Positions 16,283-25,473 of a stretch of 34,073 nt of DNA are shown piece after piece. Position 1 is the stretch's first letter, and the number at the start of each line of letters is the position of its first letter. Source of the stretch: Candidatus Cloacimonadaceae bacterium (GTDB lineage Bacteria; Cloacimonadota; Cloacimonadia; Cloacimonadales; Cloacimonadaceae); NCBI GenBank assembly GCA_030693415.1, contig JAUYAR010000055.1:1-34073 (forward strand), written 5' to 3'. Position numbers and translations under genes: made by a program. The notes under the pieces are model-generated. The model was not told the origin of the DNA, made no database searches, and worked only from the letters and a program-made list of their open reading frames with translations.

Positions 16283-17024
16283 GGATCTCCTCCATCATTT
16301 GATTGAAACTATAAAAGCCCTTGCGCCCTGATATCCATTTTGCCGCCTGCAAAGCTCCGAGGGCAAAGCAGCTGCGGTTGCGCACCCGATGCACGAGTTC
16401 GACGGTATCCGCTTCGGAATCGAAACCCACGGTGTGGGTTCCCGGTATTCTGCCTCCGCGGACGCTGGCAAAATGCAATTCATCCTCTTCTATCCTGCGG
16501 TCGAGCTTTTCATAGACCGCTTTGTTCTTGCGGCTGCTGTGGCTGATGATGGCACGCGCGAGCTGGATGGCGGTGCCGGAGGGGCTGTCCGCTTTTTGGT
16601 TGTGGTGCAGTTCATAGCCAAAGACGTCATAAGTCGCGAAGGGATCAAACAAAGCCGCCGCCTGTTCCACGATGCGGGTGAAGAGATTCATCCCGATGGA
16701 GAAATTCGCGCCAAAGACGATCCCGATCTTGTATTCTTCCGCCAGGGCACGCACTTCACTGTGATGTTCGTTCCAGCCGGTAGTGCCGATCACCATGGAT
16801 TTCCCAAGTTTGGCAAGCTGGCGGACGTTTTCCAGAACCGCGGAGGGGTGACTGAAATCGAGGCAGACGTCTGCACCGCGGACGCTTTCTTCGGTGATTG
16901 CGTCAAATTGGACATCCTGATGGGGATCGATAATGGAAGAGACGTTGCACTCCATGCTTTCTGCCAGAGAGTGGATCATTTTACCCATCTTGCCATAGCC
17001 GACTATCGCGATTTGATCGATCAT
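16263..17024 (-). CDS. dapB: 4-hydroxy-tetrahydrodipicolinate reductase
   Basis: DapB reduces hydroxy-tetrahydrodipicolinate in the diaminopimelate/lysine pathway. The 253-residue protein has the N-terminal dinucleotide motif IAIVGYGKMGKMI, a short form lacking the insert seen in larger DapB enzymes, and the substrate motif ELHHNQKADSPSGTA with its catalytic histidine and lysine. It is followed by dapF with a 20-base overlap, and starts 4 bases after the M20 peptidase gene. This makes a tight peptidase-dapB-dapF-rodZ-like run. dapA and the other pathway genes are not in the window. Confidence 0.95.
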   Translation of the reverse strand: MIDQIAIVGYGKMGKMIHSLAESMECNVSSIIDPHQDVQFDAITEESVRGADVCLDFSHPSAVLENVRQLAKLGKSMVIGTTGWNEHHSEVRALAEEYKIGIVFGANFSIGMNLFTRIVEQAAALFDPFATYDVFGYELHHNQKADSPSGTAIQLARAIISHSSRKNKAVYEKLDRRIEEDELHFASVRGGRIPGTHTVGFDSEADTVELVHRVRNRSCFALGALQAAKWISGRKGFYSFNQMMEEILADSLH

Positions 17025-17028
17025 TTTC

Positions 17029-18153
17029 CTATCCTTCGCTGTGCAGGCGGATCAGCATATTGATGAACTCAACTCCGCGCTGCAGCTCTTTGATTTCGAT
17101 ATCTTCTTCGACGGTGTGCACCTTGTTCATGCCGGTGCCGCAGATGATCATCGGCAAGCCTTGTCCGTTGAAGATATTAGCATCGCTGCCTCCGCCGCCG
17201 ACCGTGGTTTCGGCAGTGATTTGAAGCTTTGAGAGCGCGTCCAATGCGAGCTGCACCACTTTCTGATCCTCCGGAATGCGGAAAGCGGCATATTCCTGAT
17301 GCATCACAAATTCGTATCCTGCAAAGCCGAAATCATAGTGATGCCGCTGCACCGCACTTTCCACGGCATGACGAATATCGAGGCAGACCTGTTCAAGCTT
17401 GTGCGGGTTGTGGCTGCGCGCTTCACCTTTGAGGATCACCTTGTTTGGAACGATGTTTGTGGAGGAGCCGCCATTGATGACCCCCATGTTGCAGGTGGTT
17501 TCATGATCGATCCTGCCCATGGGCATTGAGGCAATCGCTTCGGCGGCGACGCAAATGGCATTGATGCCTTTTTCAGGTTCCACTCCCGCGTGCGCTTCCT
17601 TGCCGGTGATAGTGATGCGAATGGAGTTTTGCGCCGGTGCGCCAAGGAGAAGATCGCCGACGCGATGCGCATCCAAAGCGTAGCCAAAGGCGGCTTTGAG
17701 CAAGCTTCGATCAAAATTCTTCGCTCCCAATAGACCGATCTCCTCGGATACGGTGAAGAGCACTTCGATGGGCGCGAGCGCGATCCCGCTTTCCTGCGCT
17801 TTCTTGATCCCGAAAAGGATCTCCGCCACGCCGGATTTGTCGTCTCCGCCAAGCACTGTGCTGCCATCGCTGCAGATGCGGTTTTCACAGATCTGGGGAT
17901 GGATTCCCTTGCCGGGCTTGACGGTATCCATGTGTGCGCAGAAAAGGATCGGAGCGATATCCGCTCTTCCGGGAAAACGGGCAAGGATGTTTCCAGCGTT
18001 TCCGCCGATGATAACGTATGCGTTATCTTCCACCACTTCCGCCCCGAGCGAAAGCAGGTCTTCCTTGACGGCATCGACGACGGCGCGTTCGTCCAGCGAT
18101 TCGCTGTCGATGGTGACAAGCTGCATAAAATAGCTGACGATGTCTGAAAGCAT
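17029..18153 (-). CDS. M20 family metallopeptidase, PepT-like
   Basis: This 374-residue protein belongs to the M20 zinc peptidases and resembles peptidase-T-like proteins. Metal ligands and catalytic residues are visible: H74 and D76 in CAHMDTVKPG, the aspartates in LGGDDKSGVA, the glutamate pair in VSEEIGLLGAKNFD, the aspartate of YALDAHRVG, and a late histidine in NKVHTVEEDIEI. The dimerisation domain contains GKEAHAGVEPEKGINA. No signal peptide is present, so it acts in the cytoplasm, probably on tripeptides or related amides. The placement before dapB suggests, but does not prove, a link to amino-acid supply. Confidence 0.85.
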   Translation of the reverse strand: MLSDIVSYFMQLVTIDSESLDERAVVDAVKEDLLSLGAEVVEDNAYVIIGGNAGNILARFPGRADIAPILFCAHMDTVKPGKGIHPQICENRICSDGSTVLGGDDKSGVAEILFGIKKAQESGIALAPIEVLFTVSEEIGLLGAKNFDRSLLKAAFGYALDAHRVGDLLLGAPAQNSIRITITGKEAHAGVEPEKGINAICVAAEAIASMPMGRIDHETTCNMGVINGGSSTNIVPNKVILKGEARSHNPHKLEQVCLDIRHAVESAVQRHHYDFGFAGYEFVMHQEYAAFRIPEDQKVVQLALDALSKLQITAETTVGGGGSDANIFNGQGLPMIICGTGMNKVHTVEEDIEIKELQRGVEFINMLIRLHSEG

Positions 18154-18249
18154 GATTAGCCTCTATATTTATCTCTTACGACCATGCAATTTGGGCTCTT
18201 GCTTTTTGTCAAAAGAATTATTGCCGAAAGAGGTCAACTCCGCCCTAAC

Positions 18250-18284
18250 AAAGAAAAACCCCGGGTAATATCTTTCCCGGGGTA
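18250..18284 (-). terminator. Rho-independent terminator after the large secreted protein
   Basis: On the minus strand CCCCGGG (18282-18276) pairs with CCCGGGG (18265-18259) around a 10-base loop, and TTTTTCTTT follows. It separates the 980-residue gene from the M20-dap operon. Confidence 0.92.
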
Positions 18285-18307
18285 GATTCGGAAGTTATGA
18301 TAAAACG

Positions 18308-21250
18308 CTATTTTGCCAGCACCATCTTCTTGGTGATGAGCTGGGTTGAAGTGCTCAACCGGTAGAGATAGATTCCGCTTGCTGCTTTTCTTCCTTGTTC
18401 ATCCAATCCGTCCCAGAGAATGCTGTGGTTTCCAGCGTTCAGAGTGCTATCTTTGAGCAGTGTTTTGACAAATTGCCCTTTCAGGTTATAGATTTTCAGA
18501 CTTGCCGTATCCGCCTTGACCAGGTCAAAAGCGATGGTAGTGACTGGATTGAAAGGATTGGGATAGTTCTGGTATAACTGCGGCAAAGCTGCCGGGGGGC
18601 TATATTCATCGTCGTTGTCCACCGGAAAGCTGGATATCCTGATCGCTAAGATCGAGGAAATAAAGCCATCGCATCTAAACACTCCGGCACGCGCATCTGA
18701 CCAAAGCAGCATGGCGTTTTCTCCGATGACCGCTGCGCTGATCCCTCTTTGATCGTAAGGCGCGTCGCAAACTACTATCGGAGCATAGCCCACTGCCTGT
18801 CCCTGCGGATTGATATGGCGGATAAATATGTCTTGCCACCCCTCTTGGTCAAGGCTGTTCTCAGACCAATAGCAGGTCATCTTTCCGCTGGCATATTTGA
18901 GCAGAACTGCTCCATCGCAGTTATCAAGCTCGGAGCTTATGAGGTTTCCAGCTTGGGGATAAAGCAATGTGCCGGAAGAAGATATCTTTTGCAGACGCAA
19001 GTCCCATGTATTGGAAAAAAACATATAGACAAACGTGACCGCTTCGTCATAAACTGCGTCCATGACCCACAAATTGGCTCCCAGGGCAATGCCGTTATCA
19101 CCCCACTCACGCGTTCCGGCGGAGCTGATCTTTTGGACAAAGACGTTTGGTGTGTATAAAAAACTGATGAAGACGATCAGGTCATCTCCATTCAAACCAC
19201 ATTCGACTATCCCCTGATTGTCGGTGTTGTCTTCCGAGAGCAGAGAAACGCCCGCGGCGCTCCAACCCGCTTCCGGATAACCGTTAGCGTTCATCAGCAG
19301 TGCCTTTACACTACTTTCCGAAGTCATTTCGTCTAAGCGATGTTTCCAAAGAAAGTATCTACCCCGCACTGTGGAAAAACACACGCCGCCATAATCAGCA
19401 TGTGATGCAATCACGATCCCGTTTTCACCCCACATTTTCTGTCCGCCGGAGACGCGTTGCCCTTTGACCAGTCTCGCATTCGAGATATTTTCGCTCCATC
19501 CGATATAGATGTCCCCATCGGAATAGCTCAGATCAACGCTTGCCTCCAAAAAACTACCGGAGGCGATGATGATTCCTCTATCCGGATAGATCGTCGTTCC
19601 GTTGTGATCGATTTTCTGGAGATAGCATTTCATCACGTTTTGCACAGGAGTGGAATAGAGAATTGCGACGGAGTTATCCGGCAGTCCGATCAAGCGGAAA
19701 TAGGAATCCTCTCCCGGAGCTAAATTCAACGCTCTGCCGTTTGCCTCCAACTGCGGATTTAGGTCTGAATAGCTGATCTGATAATAGATTTTGTGTTCAT
19801 TGCTGCGAGAGTCTATCCAGGCGCTGAAGTATTTGTCGTTCATGGCGATCGTGTTGCCTCCGGCTGCCATTCCATTTAGGACATCGACCACCGGAAGCCC
19901 GCCTTGGGCAAGATACAAAGTGCCGCCGGTACTGACTACCTGGCGGCGGATAAGCTTTTTCACTCCGGTAACTTCCTGCCACAAAAACATGGCACGATCG
20001 GCAAAGGCGATGCAGACGGGGCTTTGCACCCACCGGTCGGCGATGCTCAGTTGCATCCCCCCGGTAGCCCATTGCGGAGTGCCGGAGGAGTCAAAATGCT
20101 GTGCCTTCACCTGTAATTCCTGATCGTCATTCTGAGACAGAATCCAACTGATCCAGGCTTTACCGTTGGCATGCACGCTCAGGCGCTTTTGACGGATAAC
20201 GAGACCTTGACCGCTGCAGATCTCGATCCCTCCCGGAGTCCAAAGCGGAGCGAAGCTGGCGTCCAGCTTCTGGATCATAAATCTTGAGATCCATGTGTCG
20301 GTCACATCATTCCAGATGATCACCAGCCCGCCATCGGGTGTGCATTGAAGTTTCACGGCATCGTCGCCATAATAGACCGGGGCTATGCCGGTATTTACGG
20401 CTCCGGGCAGCAGCAGGTTGCCGCTGTTGTCCATTTTATGCAGATACAGCACATTTTCGTAATCTGTGAATGTAGAGAATAGTATGAACTCGCCACCCAC
20501 GCCCGGTGTGATCGAATACTTGCCTCCGGGAAAAGCCGCAGCCGCCAGCATGGGGTTGTTCCCGATCACTTCTCCGGAGGGGGAAACGCGAAGTAAATGA
20601 TTCCCCGCCTGGCTGATTTTAACGTTTACGATCGCTCCTCCGCTGCCGTCTCTCACCGCTGCATCTATCGAAAAGTAAGTGCTGAAACTGTGAATAGCAG
20701 CTCCTCCGGCTTGCCAAAGCTGATTGCCCCAGCCGTCCAGATTCTGTCCCAAAAGAATATTCGCTCCCATGATGTTCCGGAAAAAGACATAGGCGCCACC
20801 GTTTGCGTTTGGCACCAAACAGTGTCTGTAATAATAAGCGACGGTATCCGTGATCTGGATTCCGCCTGCGGGCCATAATAGCTGTCCGTTGGAGGTAAAC
20901 TTTTGCACCCAGATCGTGACCGGGGATTTGATTGGACCATCTTCCCACATGATGATGAAGTTATTGTCCGAGCTGGGAATCACCGCGTTGATGGTTTGTC
21001 TTCCGGGTTTGAGGACGATCGGCAATGGCTGCTGCCACAACATTTGTCCGGAAGAATTGATCTTCTGGGCATAAATGTTCAGATCGCCGCCTATGGTGTC
21101 CTCCCAGAGCACAATCTCGCAATTATCCGGCGTGCGGATGTGATGCGTGTTCCAATGGATGGTCCTTCCCTCGCGGATGGCAATTTCCTCCGCGGAAACC
21201 GAACAAGCCAAAACCAATAGCAACAAAGCCGTGAGCAGCAAAATACGCAT
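18308..21250 (-). CDS. Large secreted repeat protein with YQNYPNPFNP sorting / FlgD-like tail
   Basis: The 980-residue protein begins with a signal peptide (MRILLLTALLLLVLACSVSA); the ATG at 21250 is preceded by GGAGGTTCTC, while the frame continues 14 codons further without support. The body consists of repeats around a motif like SSGQ-LW-GGI-I (for example SNGQLLWPAGGIQITD, SSGTPQWATGGMQLS, SAGTREWGDNGIALG), suggesting a beta-propeller or similar repeated sheet fold. The last 90 residues begin LPQLYQNYPNPFNPVTTIAF and end GIYLYRLSTSTQLITKKMVL, the FlgD-like/type-A sorting module seen in Cloacimonadota, Ignavibacteria and relatives. It is probably exported and held at the surface. Binding target unknown. 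It stands alone, with a strong terminator after it. Confidence 0.85.
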   Translation of the reverse strand: MRILLLTALLLLVLACSVSAEEIAIREGRTIHWNTHHIRTPDNCEIVLWEDTIGGDLNIYAQKINSSGQMLWQQPLPIVLKPGRQTINAVIPSSDNNFIIMWEDGPIKSPVTIWVQKFTSNGQLLWPAGGIQITDTVAYYYRHCLVPNANGGAYVFFRNIMGANILLGQNLDGWGNQLWQAGGAAIHSFSTYFSIDAAVRDGSGGAIVNVKISQAGNHLLRVSPSGEVIGNNPMLAAAAFPGGKYSITPGVGGEFILFSTFTDYENVLYLHKMDNSGNLLLPGAVNTGIAPVYYGDDAVKLQCTPDGGLVIIWNDVTDTWISRFMIQKLDASFAPLWTPGGIEICSGQGLVIRQKRLSVHANGKAWISWILSQNDDQELQVKAQHFDSSGTPQWATGGMQLSIADRWVQSPVCIAFADRAMFLWQEVTGVKKLIRRQVVSTGGTLYLAQGGLPVVDVLNGMAAGGNTIAMNDKYFSAWIDSRSNEHKIYYQISYSDLNPQLEANGRALNLAPGEDSYFRLIGLPDNSVAILYSTPVQNVMKCYLQKIDHNGTTIYPDRGIIIASGSFLEASVDLSYSDGDIYIGWSENISNARLVKGQRVSGGQKMWGENGIVIASHADYGGVCFSTVRGRYFLWKHRLDEMTSESSVKALLMNANGYPEAGWSAAGVSLLSEDNTDNQGIVECGLNGDDLIVFISFLYTPNVFVQKISSAGTREWGDNGIALGANLWVMDAVYDEAVTFVYMFFSNTWDLRLQKISSSGTLLYPQAGNLISSELDNCDGAVLLKYASGKMTCYWSENSLDQEGWQDIFIRHINPQGQAVGYAPIVVCDAPYDQRGISAAVIGENAMLLWSDARAGVFRCDGFISSILAIRISSFPVDNDDEYSPPAALPQLYQNYPNPFNPVTTIAFDLVKADTASLKIYNLKGQFVKTLLKDSTLNAGNHSILWDGLDEQGRKAASGIYLYRLSTSTQLITKKMVLAK

Positions 21251-21331
21251 GAGAACCTCCAGGTGCTTTCGCGATGACATAGCATGTAGCAAATATTATT
21301 CCATCTTTGGAAGAATATCCCAAAAAGGAAC

Positions 21332-21358
21332 ATGGAATTACCGACGTCCCCGTCGGTT
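21332..21358 (-). repeat. 27-bp hairpin repeat, inverted copy
   Basis: This is the exact reverse complement of 21512-21538. It forms a 7-base stem ACCGACG/CGTCGGT with a TCCC loop, followed by the conserved non-paired arm ATGGAATT. A two-mismatch copy lies at 2644-2670. Confidence 0.85.
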
Positions 21359-21511
21359 CATGCGCGTCCGCCCCATCATTGACGACACAACATCATGTAG
21401 TATAGCATAAAGTTTCACAGGGTGATCAGCAAATCATCTTCTCTCTTTATACATATTGTGTCCTCCACCCCGAGCTATCTTGTGTCGCCACTGATGGGAT
21501 TGCGGCGTTGG

Positions 21512-21538
21512 AACCGACGGGGACGTCGGTAATTCCAT
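21512..21538 (+). repeat. 27-bp hairpin repeat, forward copy
   Basis: An exact inverted match to 21332-21358, with 153 bases between them. The two may delimit a small element or be independent insertions of one repeat family. Confidence 0.85.
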
Positions 21539-21562
21539 ATTCATTCCACCCTTTTCAGGACA

Positions 21563-21632
21563 CCTCATCTCTCATCTCTCATCTCTTATCTCTCATCTCT
21601 TATCTCTCATCTCATCTCTCAGCTCTCATCTC
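21563..21632 (+). repeat. Degenerate TCTCATC / TCTTATC tandem tract
   Basis: About 70 bases of pyrimidine-rich 7- to 10-base units (CTCATCTCTCATCTCTTATC style) without unique spacers. It is not a CRISPR. Such tracts are prone to slippage. Confidence 0.75.
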
Positions 21633-21640
21633 GGGACATC

Positions 21641-21718
21641 TTCCCCCTTTGCATTACGGAATCAATACGGAGTCATTACGGACTAAGTCCGTATTGACTC
21701 CGTAATGCTCACGGGAAG
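21641..21718. repeat. Large palindromic repeat, copy B (58-bp core)
   Basis: The core at 21651-21708 matches 11393-11450 with one base changed, so its arms carry two mismatches. Outside the core the TTCCCCC / GGGAAGGG flanks are only partly kept. It lies about 110 bases before the candidate promoter of the defence-like operon. Confidence 0.85.
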
Positions 21719-21828
21719 GGATAGATGCGCTATTAAGTATCATGTTGCCACACAGGGAGATATGTCAATTTAGTCCATCTATCCCAAATTGCTTCGGTCA
21801 ACAACGCTATCTTTCTTACATTTTTCCA

Positions 21829-21856
21829 TTGACAACCAAAGTCCCTTCGGTATTTT
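21829..21856 (+). promoter_or_regulatory. Candidate promoter of the helicase-methylase-ATPase operon
   Basis: TTGACA (21829-21834) is a perfect -35 box; TATTTT (21851-21856) follows after 16 bases as a -10 box. This would leave a leader of about 105 bases before the ATG at 21970. It is the best promoter-like match in the interval. Confidence 0.5.
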
Positions 21857-21969
21857 GAGACTTGGTATGTGTTTATCAAATTACTGATTCGATTTACATC
21901 TTTGGCAGGGCTTGTATCAAGCCTGAAAAGCATGAAGCGAAATCAGGCAAGATACTATCGGGAATAGGT

Positions 21970-24900
21970 ATGATCAGATTAGAAGACATAAAAGCAGGAG
22001 CCCTGATTCAGGGCTTGGAACCGGGAGAAGTGGTTCGCATTGTGACGAGTGAACCCATCGGAACTAATGCGCTCACAGTTTATTACAAGAAAAACGACGG
22101 CGCCCTTTTAGAACGTCTGATTTACCGCACTGACGAGATCAATCTTGCACTGGCAGTATCCGGTCGTCCTTGGTCATTTGATGCGGCAGGTGCTGATTTT
22201 AAGCTGGCTGTGGAGGCTTGCCGGATCAATCTCGCATATCTCTTTGACCCTATGATGGCAGTGCATACTTCAAACATTGAACCCTTACCTCATCAAATCA
22301 CCGCAGTTTATGAATCCATGCTTCCCAGGCAACCGTTGCGCTACATCCTTGCTGATGATCCCGGAGCAGGAAAGACGATCATGGCAGGGCTATATATGCG
22401 GGAACTTATCATGCGAGCCGATGCCAAACGCATATTGATTATTGCTCCCGGTTCATTAGTAGAGCAGTGGCAAGATGAAATGTATGAGAAGTTCGGTCTG
22501 GATTTCTTTATATTTTCTCGTGATATGGAAGCCCAATCTCATAGTGGAAACCCCTTTGAGGATTTTGATTACCTGATTGCCCGGATAGACATGGTTTCTC
22601 GTGATGAAGAGCTGATGGAAAAGCTGAAACTCACCTATTGGGACTTGGTGGTGATAGATGAAGCCCATAAGTGTTCTGCATCATGGTTTGGCAATGAACT
22701 AAAGAAGACCAAACGCTATAAACTTGCCGAAGATGTGGGCAGCATCACCCGGCATTTCCTTTTGATGACGGCTACACCTCATAAGGGCAAGGACGAAGAC
22801 TTTCAAACCTTCCTGGCACTACTTGATTCTGACCGCTTCTATGGCAAAACTCGTGATAGTGCACAATCTATAGATATTTCCGACCTTATGCGTAGAATGG
22901 TAAAGGAAGAGCTGCTCAAATTTGATGGCACTCACCTTTTCCCTGAGCGGAAAGCCTATTCAGTCTCGTATAAGCTTTCAGATCTGGAAGCTGAGCTATA
23001 CCTTGCTGTTACTGAATACGTTCGTGAGGAAATGAATAAGGCAGACCGACTGGAAGGCAAGCAAAGGAATACCATCGGCTTTGCACTTACAATTCTGCAA
23101 CGCCGTCTGGCATCGAGCCCGGAAGCGATATACCAATCTTTAAAACGCCGGATGGAAAAGCTGACCCGCAGATTGGAAGAGGAAAAGCTCATCCTGCGAG
23201 GTGAACTGATTCGTAAGGCAGATGATTTGGACGTCCCGGAAGACCTTGACGATTTGAATAGTGAAGAGCAAGAAAACATGGAAGAGGAATTGGTCGATAG
23301 AGCTACCTCTGCTCAGACCATCCAAGAATTTGAGCATGAAATCATCATCCTGACCAGACTTACCAAACAAGCAAAAGAGCTGCGTGATTCAGGTCTTGAC
23401 CGCAAGTGGGAAGAGCTTTCCAACCTCTTTGAGAACAACCCACATATACGAGAAAAGAGCGGTCGTTATCGCAAGCTCATAATCTTTACCGAGCATCGAG
23501 ATACCTTGAATTATCTCCATAACCGGTTAAACGATTTGATTGGCAATCCAGGTGCCGTTATCATCATCCACGGTGGTGTCAAACGAGAAGAACGGCACAA
23601 AGCTCAGGAGCTGTTCCGAAACGACCCCAGAGTTAGTATTTTGCTGGCAACTGATGCTGCCGGTGAAGGTGTGAACCTCCAAAATGCCAACCTGATGGTC
23701 AATTATGACCTACCCTGGAATCCCAATCGCATTGAACAGCGCTTTGGACGTATCCACCGTATTGGTCAGCAGGAAGTCTGCCATCTCTGGAATATGGTGG
23801 CAATGGAAACTCGGGAAGGCGATGTATTCCTCAATCTCTTTAACAAACTCGAAATACAGAGACAAGCTCTGGGTGGACGTGTATTCGATATCCTCGGTGA
23901 TGTCTTTGAAGAAATAAGCCTGCGGGATTTACTCATTGAAGCCATCCGTTATGGAGACGACCCTGTCGTGCGAGCCAGGCTCTTTGAAGTGGTGGAAGGC
24001 GTGCTCGATACCGAACATATCAAAAACATCCTCAACCGCAATGCCTTGTGTGAGGAAGTGATAGACGAAAAGCGCCTTTTTTCAGTAAAAGCAGAGATGG
24101 AAAAAGCTGAAGCCAGGAAGCTGCAGCCCTATTTCATTCGTGCCTTCTTCAGCAAAGCCTTTGAACAACTCCGTGGTGAGCTTCGAGCACGTGAATCCGG
24201 CAGATGGGAAATCACCTATGTTCCTGCCAACATTCGTGAAAGAGATCGACAGATATCAGGCAGAAACCGACGTAATATGAATCCCGTCACTACAAAGTAT
24301 GAGCGTATCTGCTTTGATAAACAGTTCGTTCGGTTAGCCACCCGGGAATTGGCAATGGCAAGTTTTATCCATCCCGGACATCCACTCATGATGGCTGTAA
24401 CGGATTTGATGCTGGAAGCGCATCGAAACAAACTGAAACAAGGCTCTGTGATGCTCGATCCCAACGATGATGGCATAGTGCCCAAAGCACTGATTATCAT
24501 CGACCATGCTATCAAAGAAGGTTATAATCGGGATCGATGCGTCTCCCGTCGGATGCAGTTTGTAGAAATCACTCCCGAAGGAGTTGTCAGTAATTCCGGT
24601 TGGGCACCCCATCTCGATCTTGAACCCATTTCAGATAGTGATTTAAATCTGATCAAAGGCATCCTCTCGTCTGAATGGCTATCAGAGAATTTGGAACAGG
24701 AAGCTCTTGCCTATGCCACTGCTCAGCTTGCACCAGAACACTTTAGTGAAGTGCAAAGCCGCAGAGAGCAGCATGTTTCCAAGACTCTAACTGCGGTGCA
24801 TCAAAGACTAATCAAAGAGATAAACTACTGGTCGGATCGCAAAATCAAGCTGCAGGATGATTTGGCTGCCGGAAAGCAAACCAGAGTTAACATAGATAAC

Positions 24901-25473
24901 GTAAATCGTACCATAGATGAGCTAACTCATCGGCTTGAATCCAGAAGCAAAGAGCTGAAAGAAATGCGCCATATCGTCTCAGAAACACCTCATGTCATTG
25001 GCGGTGCTTTGATCATTCCTGCTGGTTTGATAGCTCAAATCAAAGGTGAACCCAACTGGTCTGCCGATGCAGAAGCTCGTAGCCGGATTGAACTGAAAGC
25101 CATGCAAGCTGTGATGAATTACGAGAAGTCACTTGGATGCGATGTTATTGATGTTTCAAGTAATAACTGTGGTTGGGACATCACCAGCATTCCACCGATG
25201 CTGAATGGTCGCTTACCTGAGACCAAGCACATCGAAGTAAAGGGAAGGGTCAAAGGACAATCCACGATCACAGTTACCCGCAACGAAGTTCTCTATGGCT
25301 TGAATCAGGCAGATAAATTCATCCTGGCGATTGTCGTCATAGATGGTGATGACTTTGAAGGGCCTCACTATATCCGTAATCCTTTTACTCTGGAACCTGA
25401 TTGGGCAGTAACCAGCATCAATTTGGATATAGGCAGTTTGCTGAATAGGGCATTTAATAATGAGGGTTTATGA
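21970..25473 (+). CDS. SNF2/HepA-type helicase with C-terminal DUF3883 domain
   Basis: The 1167-residue protein is a superfamily-2 ATPase of the RapA/HepA kind. Walker A is ADDPGAGKT (residues 128-136), the DEAH box VIDEAH is at 228-233, motif III reads [10 protein letters not shown], and the helicase C domain ends in [17 protein letters not shown]. The last 130 residues or so match DUF3883, with GWDITSIPP and [12 protein letters not shown] and ExK residues there recall a PD-(D/E)xK nuclease site; activity is inference. I start at 21970 ([10 protein letters not shown]), where family similarity begins, although the frame is open from 21862. This is the same helicase group (COG0553) as BrxHII of BREX type 3. 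The stop overlaps the next ATG by four bases (ATGA). Confidence 0.9.
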   Translation: MIRLEDIKAGALIQGLEPGEVVRIVTSEPIGTNALTVYYKKNDGALLERLIYRTDEINLALAVSGRPWSFDAAGADFKLAVEACRINLAYLFDPMMAVHTSNIEPLPHQITAVYESMLPRQPLRYILADDPGAGKTIMAGLYMRELIMRADAKRILIIAPGSLVEQWQDEMYEKFGLDFFIFSRDMEAQSHSGNPFEDFDYLIARIDMVSRDEELMEKLKLTYWDLVVIDEAHKCSASWFGNELKKTKRYKLAEDVGSITRHFLLMTATPHKGKDEDFQTFLALLDSDRFYGKTRDSAQSIDISDLMRRMVKEELLKFDGTHLFPERKAYSVSYKLSDLEAELYLAVTEYVREEMNKADRLEGKQRNTIGFALTILQRRLASSPEAIYQSLKRRMEKLTRRLEEEKLILRGELIRKADDLDVPEDLDDLNSEEQENMEEELVDRATSAQTIQEFEHEIIILTRLTKQAKELRDSGLDRKWEELSNLFENNPHIREKSGRYRKLIIFTEHRDTLNYLHNRLNDLIGNPGAVIIIHGGVKREERHKAQELFRNDPRVSILLATDAAGEGVNLQNANLMVNYDLPWNPNRIEQRFGRIHRIGQQEVCHLWNMVAMETREGDVFLNLFNKLEIQRQALGGRVFDILGDVFEEISLRDLLIEAIRYGDDPVVRARLFEVVEGVLDTEHIKNILNRNALCEEVIDEKRLFSVKAEMEKAEARKLQPYFIRAFFSKAFEQLRGELRARESGRWEITYVPANIRERDRQISGRNRRNMNPVTTKYERICFDKQFVRLATRELAMASFIHPGHPLMMAVTDLMLEAHRNKLKQGSVMLDPNDDGIVPKALIIIDHAIKEGYNRDRCVSRRMQFVEITPEGVVSNSGWAPHLDLEPISDSDLNLIKGILSSEWLSENLEQEALAYATAQLAPEHFSEVQSRREQHVSKTLTAVHQRLIKEINYWSDRKIKLQDDLAAGKQTRVNIDNVNRTIDELTHRLESRSKELKEMRHIVSETPHVIGGALIIPAGLIAQIKGEPNWSADAEARSRIELKAMQAVMNYEKSLGCDVIDVSSNNCGWDITSIPPMLNGRLPETKHIEVKGRVKGQSTITVTRNEVLYGLNQADKFILAIVVIDGDDFEGPHYIRNPFTLEPDWAVTSINLDIGSLLNRAFNNEGL

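Larger units (their letters stand above)
21251..21969. other. Repeat-rich divergent interval of about 720 bases without genes
   Basis: This interval separates the minus-strand secreted protein from the plus-strand defence-like operon. I find no convincing gene. It holds the 27-bp hairpin repeat twice in opposite orientation, a TCTCATC-type low-complexity tract, the second copy of the 58-bp palindrome and a promoter-like pair before the helicase. It marks the junction between housekeeping and accessory DNA. Confidence 0.75.

Noticed and set aside
21563-21632. Possible CRISPR array
   Set aside because: Units are only 7-10 bases long, degenerate and without unique spacers, and no cas gene is present.
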